From JBCCEV01 sp039030125 (GTDB lineage Bacteria > Pseudomonadota > Gammaproteobacteria > Ga0077536): a DNA stretch of 12,985 bases. The notes under the pieces were generated by a model that had not been told where the DNA came from, searched no databases, and saw nothing but the letters and a program-made list of their open reading frames with translations. The stretch lies in contig JBCCEV010000122.1 in the NCBI GenBank assembly GCA_039030125.1, positions 1 to 12,985 on the forward strand, given 5' to 3'. How positions within the stretch are numbered: position 1 is the stretch's first letter; every line of letters begins with the position of its first letter. Positions 1-6,525 of this stretch are shown here, one piece after another. The position numbers and the translations under genes are program-made.

Positions 1-1122
1 AAAAAATACACGCGATGAATTTGGAGCGCGATCGAGCACCGGTAGGAAATCCGGTAGTGTCGGACGCGCCCCTATCCAGCGATGGGTTTCTTCCTTTGCC
101 ACCTCTGGCAGCAGGTCGTCGATATGCCGTTTCAGTAAATCCGCGCGGTCCCAGTTCGGCGGTGTCGTTGCATTCGCGGTTACAAATTCCGTGGTCCCTG
201 CCAGCCGCAACCCGCTGGTCATGGGGGTGGCGTAAAACCCGCGTTCGTAAAACCCCAGCGGACAATCAAATGATATTTCATCATGACTCACTTCGACGTG
301 ATAACCGCGCTCCGCGACAAGAGGTACCGGTAGACCCAACGTTTTTGTCAGCGCCCCCGACTCAAAGCCCGCGCACACCGCAACCTTGCTAACCGTTCGA
401 ATCCGGTCGGAGCCATTTAGCGTAACGCTCCCTTCCATCGGCACGATGCCCCGGATGGTATCGCACACAAACTTACCGCCGGCTTCAATGAAATGCTCAA
501 AAAGCCTTGCGGTAACAGCATGCGGGCTGACCACATGCATGCCATCCGGATAAAAAACCGCGTGTTTTATCGCCCCCGCCACTTCGACAATTTCTTCGCG
601 CAACTCGCGCGCGTCCAAGGCTCGCCATTCAATCCCGTGGCGGGTTTGCATTTCGCGTTCGAAATGCGTTGCCTCAAGGCCGCCATCGGTCTCAAAAAGT
701 TTGTATGCGCCCGCCTTTTTGACCAAATCGTCGAGGTGCTCTTCCCTGATCACCTCAAGCCAAGCATCGGCCGCACGGATCTGCAACGATGCAAGCGCAG
801 CGATCCCCCGCTCGCCCGCCGCGCCGCTACAGGCGCTCAGATACTTAGTCAGCCACGGAACCAACGCTAGCGACTGCCGCCAATTGACGGAAATCGGACC
901 AAGTGGATCGCTCAAAATTTTCGGCAGCGATCGCAAGATCCTGCCGTGGGCCAAGGGTAGGATCTCGTCGGTTGCGATGAACCCGGCGTTGCCGAACGAG
1001 GTCCCTTCACCAGGCCCTTGGCGATCGATTAACGTGACCCGAAAACCTTCGCGCTGTAGCGCGCGTGCGAGCTGCACGCCGACGATACCAGCGCCAATGA
1101 CAGCGATGTCTTCTGAGGTCAT
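1..1122 (-). CDS. DadA-like FAD-dependent D-amino-acid dehydrogenase/oxidase (C-terminus cut by window edge)
   Basis: Reading the minus strand from the ATG at 1122 gives 374 uninterrupted codons that run off the left edge. The N-terminus has a Rossmann FAD-binding motif GAGIVG (G10, G12, G15) and an acidic residue, D33, at the end of the second strand, followed by GTSFGNAGFI, which is typical of DAO-family (PF01266) DadA proteins. Near the edge are TPMTSGLRLAGTTEF and ARPTLPDFLPVL, matching the conserved substrate/FAD region of that family. Members oxidise D-amino acids or related secondary amines to imino acids, usually passing electrons to the quinone pool. The start is chosen because the Rossmann motif follows it directly. 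The next gene on this strand, a lipoprotein, ends 46 nt upstream, so the two could be cotranscribed. The substrate cannot be read. It is only distantly like the DAO-family protein at 6526. Only the last part of the C-terminal domain is missing. Confidence 0.88.
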   Translation of the reverse strand, partial: MTSEDIAVIGAGIVGVQLARALQREGFRVTLIDRQGPGEGTSFGNAGFIATDEILPLAHGRILRSLPKILSDPLGPISVNWRQSLALVPWLTKYLSACSGAAGERGIAALASLQIRAADAWLEVIREEHLDDLVKKAGAYKLFETDGGLEATHFEREMQTRHGIEWRALDARELREEIVEVAGAIKHAVFYPDGMHVVSPHAVTARLFEHFIEAGGKFVCDTIRGIVPMEGSVTLNGSDRIRTVSKVAVCAGFESGALTKTLGLPVPLVAERGYHVEVSHDEISFDCPLGFYERGFYATPMTSGLRLAGTTEFVTANATTPPNWDRADLLKRHIDDLLPEVAKEETHRWIGARPTLPDFLPVLDRAPNSSRVFF

Positions 1123-1168
1123 GGAGCGTGCTCAGAGTTATTGCGATAGGTTGCGTAACCGCGCGACG

Positions 1169-1582
1169 CTATTCCCAGCCCGTTATGCCGTAGCCCCGTT
1201 CGCGCAAGCACTGCTCCACGTAACGGCGCTTTGCCGAATTCGGGCGCGGCCCTGAAAAAATCGAATTTAAAAATGACGTAACCCCGAGACTTGCCGCGCC
1301 CGTTGCGGCACCCAGTCCCGCGTGGCCATGCACCGCCCCTACGGCCCCGCCGATGGCACCACCGTATAAACCGCCTTTCGCGGTGTCCTTCGCGATGTCC
1401 TTCCCTTCTTTTAGTGCGTGCTGAGCATCGAGATGCTTTGCTTCTCGTTCGCACTCTTGGATGTCTTGTGTCACCTTTTCAGTTTCCACTTCGCTGGAAT
1501 TCGAAACTTGGTAGAGCTTCGGTTGCGGTCCGGAACAGCTACTTGCGAGCAGCATGACGGCGATCATGAGGATCCTTCTCAT
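1169..1582 (-). CDS. Glycine-zipper lipoprotein, uncharacterised
   Basis: The 137-residue protein starts MRRILMIAVMLLASSC, a short positively charged signal peptide ending in a lipobox-like ASSC, so Cys16 would be lipidated and the protein membrane-anchored on the periplasmic side. Residues about 70-100 (GGLYGGAIGGAVGAVHGHAG and onwards) form a glycine-zipper segment, which usually packs as a membrane hairpin. A Cys44 region (IQECEREA) and the C-terminal YVEQCLRERGYGITGW motif (Cys125) are hallmarks I associate with proteobacterial glycine-zipper outer-membrane lipoproteins, and the two cysteines could form a disulfide. No enzymatic role is expected; such proteins are linked to envelope integrity. 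It is divergent from the VOC gene at 1654 and 46 nt before the DadA-like gene on the same strand, but no functional link is evident. Family assignment is fairly sure, function unknown. Confidence 0.8.
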   Translation of the reverse strand: MRRILMIAVMLLASSCSGPQPKLYQVSNSSEVETEKVTQDIQECEREAKHLDAQHALKEGKDIAKDTAKGGLYGGAIGGAVGAVHGHAGLGAATGAASLGVTSFLNSIFSGPRPNSAKRRYVEQCLRERGYGITGWE

Positions 1583-1602
1583 CGGTAAACCTGGGACATA
1601 TG

Positions 1603-1623
1603 ATGGAGTGAAGATTACTCCAT
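1603..1623. promoter_or_regulatory. Perfect inverted repeat in divergent spacer, candidate operator
   Basis: ATGGAGT at 1603-1609 is exactly mirrored by ACTCCAT at 1617-1623 around a 7-nt spacer. The site lies in the 71-nt gap between the divergent lipoprotein (start 1582) and VOC gene (start 1654), where a dimeric repressor or activator could control both. No adjacent regulator gene is visible, so which protein binds is unknown. A short RNA hairpin is the alternative. Confidence 0.35.
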
Positions 1624-1653
1624 AGCGAAATAAACCGAAACACAGCGATAACC

Positions 1654-2277
1654 GTGGTTAAACCTCTCGATCACCTCGTGTACGCTGCACCCAACCTCGA
1701 AGCGGCGGTGGCAGACATTGAAAATCGGCTTGGGCTGCGCCCGCTGACCGGCGGTCGTCACCCGGGGCTTGGTACGCATAATGCACTGATCGGGTTGGGG
1801 CCGCGTTGCTATCTTGAAATCATCGGACCGGATCCCGAGCAAAGCGCATTCAACGGCGTGCGACCTTTCGCCATCGATTCGCTCGCTTCGGGATCGCTGG
1901 TGACCTGGGCTGCCGCCAGCAGCGATCTTGATTCGCTTGTCGCCAACGCCCGCGCACAAAGTGTGGATCTTGGAGCGGTTCGCCCGATGACGCGGGAGAC
2001 GCCCGAAGGCTCGCTGCTGAGTTGGTCTCTCACCTGGTTGCCAGGCGCCCAAATGCCGCGCGCGATCCCTTTCTTCATCGACTGGGGAGACACACCCCAC
2101 CCTGCTTCGCGTTGCTCCGCGCAGGCAAGACTCGAAGAATTTTCAATCCAACATCCCAAGGCGCACACGATCAACGAGGCATTGGGACTGGATGTTCAGG
2201 CAACAAAAGCACCGCGCGCGGGTTTGTCAGCCAAGATCAGCTATCAAGGTCGGAACTTGGAACTCGCTTCTCATTAA
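1654..2277 (+). CDS. VOC-superfamily glyoxalase-like domain protein
   Basis: The 207-residue protein opens with MVKPLDHLVYAAPNLEAAV, the classic first strand of a vicinal-oxygen-chelate domain, with His7 as the likely first metal ligand. HNALIGLGPRCYLEIIGPDP follows, and Glu55 is a plausible second ligand. A second half carries PFFIDWGDTPHPA, seen in the Glyoxalase_3-like (PF13468) group. Members of this group are mostly uncharacterised; the fold supports dioxygenases, isomerases and glyoxalases. GTG at 1654 is chosen because the domain begins directly after it; the ribosome binding site upstream is poor. The gene converges on the PhyH-like gene with only 15 nt between the stops, leaving no room for a clear terminator. 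Fold assignment is fairly sure, reaction unknown. Confidence 0.8.
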   Translation: MVKPLDHLVYAAPNLEAAVADIENRLGLRPLTGGRHPGLGTHNALIGLGPRCYLEIIGPDPEQSAFNGVRPFAIDSLASGSLVTWAAASSDLDSLVANARAQSVDLGAVRPMTRETPEGSLLSWSLTWLPGAQMPRAIPFFIDWGDTPHPASRCSAQARLEEFSIQHPKAHTINEALGLDVQATKAPRAGLSAKISYQGRNLELASH

Positions 2278-2292
2278 TTATGCCGGTGAACA

Positions 2293-3141
2293 TCACCCTT
2301 GAGCGTCCTCGGATACCCAGGTGATCGGGAAAAACGCTTCGTCCATCACAACGTCATCCGGTCGCTTATAGCGGCTATAAACTGGATTGGTATTGCTTTC
2401 ATGAAAACGCGCATCGGCGCTCATGCAATGGGCGACTAACGAGCGACGTGGGCGCTCAGATCTGTTGGTTTCAGATCCATGCCACAACCAACCATGATGG
2501 AAGGCCGCATCGCCCGCATTTACGACAAGAGGTTCGCCCACCGGATCGTCTATCCCGGCCGCCTTCGCAGCCTCGATAAGCGCCGCTTGCGGCTTATCCG
2601 GTGCGTGAAACTCAACGCGATCTTCGACCCTTGGCCAGCGATGCGAACCGCGCATATAAGTCACGCTGCCGCCTTCGGCGCTGGTGTCATCCAAGGCCAT
2701 CCAGCAACTCACCATATCGCTTGGAACCACCCAATCTTCGTAAGCTGAATCTTGGTGAAAACCGATCGCCTTGCCGCCAGGTGGTTTCCAAAACAGATTA
2801 TCCTGATTAATGCGCGCGCCCGGCCAACCACCGAGCTGTGCGCAAAAACGTCCTATCGTTGCATTCAAAACGACCCGCGCGATCACAGGGTCCGCTTTCC
2901 ACGCGTTGCAAATTTGCCGAGTCACATCGTTGGGATCGCGTCCGGCCCGCCAATTCACTTCATCTGGCATAACGCCGGTTTGGTATTGGCCAGCAAAGAG
3001 CGCCTCGAACCGCGCAAGTAATAATTGTACTAATGGTTTCGTCAGCAATCCGCGAACGACCAAAAAACCGTCACGCTTGAACGCTGCACGCTGCGTAACC
3101 GTCAAAGCAAGGTCTGCGATTTGGTGTTCGGCGCTAGTCAT
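2293..3141 (-). CDS. Phytanoyl-CoA dioxygenase (PhyH) family Fe(II)/2-oxoglutarate oxygenase
   Basis: This 282-residue protein shows the PhyH-family layout. The N-terminal LTVTQRAAFKRDGFLVVRGLL matches the usual opening of the family. The HxD iron-ligand pair is in FHQDSAYEDW (His129, Asp131). The distal part reads FHHGWLWHGSETNRSERPRRSLV, with His221 as the likely third iron ligand and Arg232/Arg233 as 2-oxoglutarate carboxylate binders. All residues needed for catalysis seem present. Family members hydroxylate lipids, ectoine, halogenated natural products and many small molecules; the sequence does not fix the substrate. It is divergent from the MFS transporter at 3180 with 38 nt between starts, suggesting shared control and possibly a common substrate (inference). 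Length is normal for the family and there is no signal peptide, so it is cytoplasmic. Confidence 0.9.
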   Translation of the reverse strand: MTSAEHQIADLALTVTQRAAFKRDGFLVVRGLLTKPLVQLLLARFEALFAGQYQTGVMPDEVNWRAGRDPNDVTRQICNAWKADPVIARVVLNATIGRFCAQLGGWPGARINQDNLFWKPPGGKAIGFHQDSAYEDWVVPSDMVSCWMALDDTSAEGGSVTYMRGSHRWPRVEDRVEFHAPDKPQAALIEAAKAAGIDDPVGEPLVVNAGDAAFHHGWLWHGSETNRSERPRRSLVAHCMSADARFHESNTNPVYSRYKRPDDVVMDEAFFPITWVSEDAQG

Positions 3142-3179
3142 GCGTTAATCATAACGAGGATCGGGTAGACAACTCATCA

Positions 3180-4448
3180 GTGACCACTGTGTCGTCATCA
3201 CTAGCGCAAGCAGTTAGCCAAAAGACACCGTTTTTCTACGGCTGGGTGATTGTTTCGTTCGCCTTTTTTATTCTGGCGCTGGCCTACGGCGTTCAATACT
3301 CGTTCGGTGTTTTCATTCCGGTGATGATGAACGATCTCGGTTGGGACCGCGCCACACTCGGCGGCGCGTTCTCGCTCTACGCGATGGTTTATCTGTCTAT
3401 CACCGTGGTTAGCGGACGCTTGACCGATTTGTGGGGACCGAAAGTCGTCCTGAGCATCGGCGGCTTTCTAATTGGCATTGGGTTAATTGGCACAAGCCGC
3501 GCAACCGAGCCTTGGCATATCTTCTTTTGGTACGGTCTGGTCGCGGCCCTCGGCATGAGCACCGCCTATATTCCGTGCAACGTCACGGTTGCACGGTGGT
3601 TCCAGCGCCGGCGAGGTCTCGCAGTAGGTCTCGCCTCGAGCGGCTCCAGTTGCGGTATTTTTATCGTGCCGCTGATCGCGGTCATGCTACTTGGCGAGAC
3701 GAGTTGGCGGACCGCCTTGGCGGGATTAGGCTCAGGTTTGTTAGTGCTCACGCTAGTCTCCGCGCGTTTCATGGTGCGCAGTCCCGCTGATCTTGGATTG
3801 CAAGTAGATGGGGCAAGCGGTGCCAGTGAGACAGGCAGCGCGGCGGATATCACTGCCTCATGGAGCTTTGCCCAGGCGCGTCATACGTCTTGTTTTTGGA
3901 TCTTTGCGATCGGTTTCCTCTTCACACTGATCCCCATGCCCGTGCCGTTCGTTCACCTCCCCGTTTTCGCGCTCGATCTCAAACTCAGCGATCAAACAGG
4001 CGCATCAGCGGTGAGCATCGTGGGCTTCTCGGCGCTAGTTGGCGGGATTTCTCTCGGCTCATTCTCCGATCGGGTTGGCCCTAAGAATGCATTCTTAGTT
4101 GCCTTAGCCGCTCAAGGCCTCGCGTTTATTTGTTTGCTTCTCGCGAAATCAAGTTTCGGCTTGTTCTTAGGCGCTGTTGCATTTGGTGTCTTCTATGGCG
4201 GCTTCTCTGCCATCTTCCCGGCCCTTTTCATCTATTTATTTGGTCCATTGCATGCAGCAACGATTGGTGGGGTCATCATCGGGTTCGGCGGTCTGCTAGG
4301 GTCTTGGGGGCCAGCTTTAGTCGGGTATCTTCGCGATACCCAAGGTAACTACCAGGATGGCTTTGGCTTTTGTCTGGCGTCCTCAATGATTGCTATCGTG
4401 CTAACAACGATATTGAAGCCCCCAGCGACCAAAGGATTGACGCAATGA
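3180..4448 (+). CDS. MFS transporter, oxalate/formate antiporter (OFA) or monocarboxylate type
   Basis: The 422-residue protein is strongly hydrophobic throughout, consistent with 12 membrane helices in two halves separated by a polar loop at about residues 200-230. FYGWVIVSFAFF near the N-terminus, the motif-A loop GRLTDLWGPK (about 79-88), ARWFQRRRGLAVGLASSG (138-155) and a second-half motif-A equivalent GSFSDRVGPK (293-302) are typical of the OFA/monocarboxylate branch. Such carriers move organic acids across the inner membrane. GTG at 3180 is used as start; a second GTG at 3189 is possible, and the nearest GAGG lies about 20 nt upstream, so the start is uncertain. It diverges from the PhyH-like gene 38 nt away. 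The stop codon overlaps the ATG of a doubtful 54-codon ORF (ATGA). Confidence 0.9.
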   Translation: MTTVSSSLAQAVSQKTPFFYGWVIVSFAFFILALAYGVQYSFGVFIPVMMNDLGWDRATLGGAFSLYAMVYLSITVVSGRLTDLWGPKVVLSIGGFLIGIGLIGTSRATEPWHIFFWYGLVAALGMSTAYIPCNVTVARWFQRRRGLAVGLASSGSSCGIFIVPLIAVMLLGETSWRTALAGLGSGLLVLTLVSARFMVRSPADLGLQVDGASGASETGSAADITASWSFAQARHTSCFWIFAIGFLFTLIPMPVPFVHLPVFALDLKLSDQTGASAVSIVGFSALVGGISLGSFSDRVGPKNAFLVALAAQGLAFICLLLAKSSFGLFLGAVAFGVFYGGFSAIFPALFIYLFGPLHAATIGGVIIGFGGLLGSWGPALVGYLRDTQGNYQDGFGFCLASSMIAIVLTTILKPPATKGLTQ

Positions 4449-4609
4449 GCCCGCAACACAGGGGCTGCTGCTTGTGCGGCGCTAGTGTTTTCCGCGCCGT
4501 GGACCTTACCCTCTTGCATGCGGTATTCGTTGCCAATCGCCCCCCTTTTGGCCCGCGAGTGATAGAGCTGGCAACTTTTGAATACGCTGGAATGGCGCAC
4601 CGATCGTGA
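4445..4609 (+). CDS. Possible 54-aa ORF bridging the transporter and the next gene
   Basis: An ATG at 4445 overlaps the transporter stop as ATGA. The reading frame of 54 codons ends in TGA at 4607-4609, overlapping the GTG of the following gene as GTGA. The peptide begins MSPQHRGCCLCGASVFRAVD, loosely resembling the zinc-binding N-terminus of GFA-type (CxCG) proteins, but the rest has no recognisable fold. The two 4-bp overlaps are what translational coupling would look like, and they are the main argument for it. It may equally be a chance frame filling a 157-nt gap or a decayed fragment. Confidence 0.22.
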   Translation: MSPQHRGCCLCGASVFRAVDLTLLHAVFVANRPPFGPRVIELATFEYAGMAHRS

Positions 4610-5154
4610 ATAACGACTTAGCTCCTGCATTCGTCAGTTGGCAATGCCGCATTCGGCAACATGCCGCGCGGCGCAACGACGGGCGGCCAAGCTCGGGAAT
4701 GCAACCGACCGCGTCGATTGACGATCGCGTGATCGCCTCGTTCGTCAGTTTGCTCGTCCCGAATCAGCCGACGGACAACATCACGCATCTTAAGTACCTG
4801 CATAAGAAAACGTTCGACCCCCGCGAGCGTTATCAAGCGATCCTCAAACTCTTATGCGGCACGTACTTCCAAAACCCGGCTGAATTCTCAGATTGTCTGC
4901 TCGCTATTTTCAACAAAAATTCGAAAACCGCAGCTCACTTACGACGAGAAAACTCGTGTTTGCTAAGCTTTGAGCAATTCGGTCAGCATTGGCGATTTAG
5001 TTGTGCGGTGCACGCCGAAAAACCGGAATCACCGGCCTATCAGGCGGCCTTTTGGTACAGCGCCATGTTCAACCCAGCGCTACACGATGAGATCGAAATC
5101 CTACGCTTCGCTCCAGACTGGCAGACAGCCGAGGCTGTGCCGCCAATTCCCTAA
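4606..5154 (+). CDS. Uncharacterised conserved-looking protein
   Basis: The 182-residue soluble protein starts at GTG and contains SWQCRIRQHAARRNDGRPSSG near the N-terminus, and later CLLSFEQFGQHWRFSCAV, YQAAFWYSAMFNPALHDEIE and ILRFAPDW. It has balanced amino-acid composition, no signal peptide and no membrane helix. The pattern resembles a hypothetical protein family I have seen in alphaproteobacteria, but I cannot name a domain or function. An in-frame start further in would remove the conserved-looking SWQCRIRQ segment, so the GTG is preferred despite a weak ribosome binding site. It follows the transporter on the same strand and may share its transcript. That it is a real gene is fairly sure; no function is proposed. 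Confidence 0.7.
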   Translation: MNNDLAPAFVSWQCRIRQHAARRNDGRPSSGMQPTASIDDRVIASFVSLLVPNQPTDNITHLKYLHKKTFDPRERYQAILKLLCGTYFQNPAEFSDCLLAIFNKNSKTAAHLRRENSCLLSFEQFGQHWRFSCAVHAEKPESPAYQAAFWYSAMFNPALHDEIEILRFAPDWQTAEAVPPIP

Positions 5155-5172
5155 TCAACCACCCTTTAGGGG

Positions 5173-5197
5173 CGCTTGACGGCCCCCAGCGTCGAGT
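5173..5197. repeat. Direct repeat copy 1 (25 bp), before the lipoprotein pair
   Basis: CGCTTGACGGCCCC followed by one extra C and then AGCGTCGAGT. The same sequence minus that single C occurs at 6388-6411, in the same orientation. Inside it TTGACG and CGTCGA can pair around a C-rich loop (one G-T wobble). In this copy only, GGGGC at 5169-5173 and GCCCC at 5182-5186 can form a second hairpin. The two copies bracket the AT-richer lipoprotein block. Confidence 0.75.
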
Positions 5198-5204
5198 CTT
5201 ACCT
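5176..5204 (+). promoter_or_regulatory. Candidate promoter for the lipoprotein pair
   Basis: TTGACG (5176-5181, within CTTGAC) is followed after 17 bp by TTACCT (5199-5204), a weak -10-like hexamer. Transcription would begin near 5211, giving an untranslated leader of roughly 70 nt or more before the first lipoprotein. The -35 box is good and the -10 box poor. The identical -35 and spacer segment at 6391 strengthens the case for a conserved regulatory site. Confidence 0.35.
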
Positions 5205-5279
5205 TTGTTCAGCCTAGCTTCCGCGCCTCGGCTCGCCGGCGTCAACACGCGATAGGGAACCCAATGTCACCACGAATAA

Positions 5280-5801
5280 ATGATCAACCTGATAGCGATG
5301 CGTCAGCTATTTTTTAGCCTGCAAAACAGAAGTAATTTCATGTGGCCGCTGTTACTGGCAATTGCGTCAGGATGCGCTACCAATAACGCATATCGACCTC
5401 CATCGGAAGCGCAAACCGATGCTGCCAATATTGTTGGCCACTCGAAGAAACATGGCATCTATGATTGGGAAAATTTTAGCCTCGTAAGTATAGACAACAA
5501 AGCCATTTCCCATTTTCCGCTTTCGAGCCCCTGGAAGAAAAAGGTGAAAATTGCGGCAGGAGAAAGAGAACTTGTCTTATTCTCGAAATTTAACCGGGGA
5601 CTGTCAGATCCGTGTCCCTGCCAAGCATTCGCTCATCTTAGTCTCCAGGTAGAAGCTGGAATTTCGTACGAAATAAGAGGCCGCATATCGGGAATTGATA
5701 TCGAATTCTGGATCGAAGATTCGACGGGTCGGGTAGTAGCAGGTCCAACCAAAGCCACCTACCATGCTTCTTCAAAAGCTAGCACCACAATTATTATGTG
5801 A
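5280..5801 (+). CDS. Small lipoprotein, uncharacterised
   Basis: The frame encodes up to 173 residues. An N-terminal hydrophobic stretch FMWPLLLAIASGC ends in a lipobox-like ASGC, so the cysteine (residue 32 from the first ATG) is probably lipidated. The mature part has beta-rich segments: KVKIAAGERELVLFSKF, FAHLSLQVEAGISYEIRG and IEFWIEDSTGRVV. This layout recalls small periplasmic lipoproteins of the PEGA/DUF2846 kind in which a polypeptide raises a value before exporting it, but the family is not certain. Three starts are possible: ATG 5280, ATG 5298 and ATG 5340. The last has a weak AGAAG 7 nt upstream but gives a signal peptide without positive charge. The DNA is visibly AT-richer than the flanks, and the second lipoprotein starts 9 nt after the stop, so the two form one unit. 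Function unknown. Confidence 0.75.
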   Translation: MINLIAMRQLFFSLQNRSNFMWPLLLAIASGCATNNAYRPPSEAQTDAANIVGHSKKHGIYDWENFSLVSIDNKAISHFPLSSPWKKKVKIAAGERELVLFSKFNRGLSDPCPCQAFAHLSLQVEAGISYEIRGRISGIDIEFWIEDSTGRVVAGPTKATYHASSKASTTIIM

Positions 5802-5803
5802 GG
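5800..5803 (+). promoter_or_regulatory. Ribosome binding site supporting a TTG start
   Basis: GAGG overlaps the TGA stop of the preceding lipoprotein and lies 7 nt before TTG at 5811. There is no nearby ATG that would keep the full signal peptide, so this site decides in favour of the TTG start. Confidence 0.6.
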
Positions 5804-5810
5804 CAACCCG

Positions 5811-6287
5811 TTGTTCAGAATTCTAGATAAAACGGCATATCTGATTTTCGCCTTGGTAGCGGCACTGGTGGGCTGCGGTGCGTCTGGCCCGGCCTACAAA
5901 GCTGCAGCTAGTTCCGATAACTCGTTAGCGACCATCTACATCTATCGGCCGAAAACACTATTTAACTGGGGGGGAAGTCCCGGAGTCTTTCTAGACGGCA
6001 ATCGCGAATTTGATCTAAAAATGGGTGGGTATGGCGTACTGCGCGTGAAGCCGGGGAAACACGTAATCATTGTAAAAGGAAGAACACTTATTGATAACTG
6101 GTACCCAGGACCGGTGACGATGGAGCTCAACCTGTCGGCCGGGTCCGAAAGCTATTTGCGATTGCGTCCCAAAGGAGTCGTTGTACCGGCGGGCAATATC
6201 GTCACTACATCCAGCTCCGCAGAACTACTCCTTCTCGATAAAGACAAAGCGCTTCCAGAACTCACGAAAATGCGAAGTTCACAATAG
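5811..6287 (+). CDS. DUF2846-like lipoprotein
   Basis: The 158-residue protein begins, from TTG, MFRILDKTAYLIFALVAALVGC, a complete signal peptide with a consensus LVGC lipobox, so Cys22 is the predicted lipidated residue. The mature domain runs ATIYIYRPKTLFNWGGSPGVFLDG, then LKMGGYGVLRVKPGKHVIIVKG, the strand-turn pattern of DUF2846 (PF11008), in which a short surface-anchored beta domain displays a conserved G-Y and P-G-x-H. It probably sits in the outer membrane facing the periplasm. Start choice rests on the GAGG at 5800-5803. It is the distal gene of a two-gene unit with the lipoprotein at 5280, with AT-richer composition than the neighbouring operons. No biochemical role is established for the family to my knowledge. 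Confidence 0.82.
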   Translation: MFRILDKTAYLIFALVAALVGCGASGPAYKAAASSDNSLATIYIYRPKTLFNWGGSPGVFLDGNREFDLKMGGYGVLRVKPGKHVIIVKGRTLIDNWYPGPVTMELNLSAGSESYLRLRPKGVVVPAGNIVTTSSSAELLLLDKDKALPELTKMRSSQ

Positions 6288-6329
6288 CAAAGACGCTACC
6301 TCATCTACCGGAGGCGTCCTCGGGTAACC

Positions 6330-6352
6330 TGGGAACCGCACCCCGGCTCCCA
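6330..6352 (+). terminator. Weak terminator-like hairpin after the lipoprotein pair
   Basis: GGGAACCG (6331-6338) pairs with CGGCTCCC (6344-6351) with one A-C mismatch around a 5-nt loop, extended by T6330-A6352. No T-tract follows, so an intrinsic terminator is doubtful. It lies between the lipoprotein stop and the second direct repeat. Confidence 0.25.
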
Positions 6353-6387
6353 ACTGGAATAACGACGTTCACGCCCCTCCCAAATCA

Positions 6388-6411
6388 CGCTTGACGGCCC
6401 CAGCGTCGAGT
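6388..6411. repeat. Direct repeat copy 2 (24 bp), before the amine operon
   Basis: Identical to the copy at 5173-5197 except for one missing C in the C-run. Flanking bases on both sides differ from copy 1, so the similarity ends sharply at the repeat. The copy lies 115 nt before the first gene of the 6526-12542 operon. Confidence 0.75.
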
Positions 6412-6419
6412 TGTACTGT
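6391..6419 (+). promoter_or_regulatory. Candidate promoter of the amine operon
   Basis: TTGACG (6391-6396) is separated by 17 bp from TACTGT (6414-6419), a moderate -10-like box. Start of transcription would be near 6426, leaving about 100 nt of leader before the ATG at 6526. The -35 box and most of the spacer are shared with the site at 5176, which suggests a common regulator or sigma factor. Confidence 0.4.
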
Positions 6420-6442
6420 ATTAAACAAAAATTAATATCGTG

Positions 6443-6497
6443 CAACTTCGGTTTCGCCTGAAACTATTTTCGAGCGCGCGGACCCGGCGCGAAGTTG
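6443..6497 (+). promoter_or_regulatory. Inverted-repeat leader structure before the amine operon
   Basis: CAACTTCG (6443-6450) is exactly mirrored by CGAAGTTG (6490-6497). Between them GTTTC (6451-6455) and GAAAC (6460-6464) form a perfect inner hairpin with a 4-nt loop. CGCGC (6475-6479) can pair with GCGCG (6487-6491), competing with the end of the outer stem. The ribosome binding site GAGAGGA (6511-6517) lies outside. This may be a structured leader or an operator; it matches no riboswitch class that I can recognise. Confidence 0.35.
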
Positions 6498-6525
6498 GCC
6501 ATACCCACACGAGAGGACACGCGCC

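Noticed and set aside
493..1255. Plus-strand frames across the first 1.2 kb
   Set aside because: They lie opposite the DadA-like gene, whose FAD motifs and uninterrupted minus-strand frame explain this DNA.
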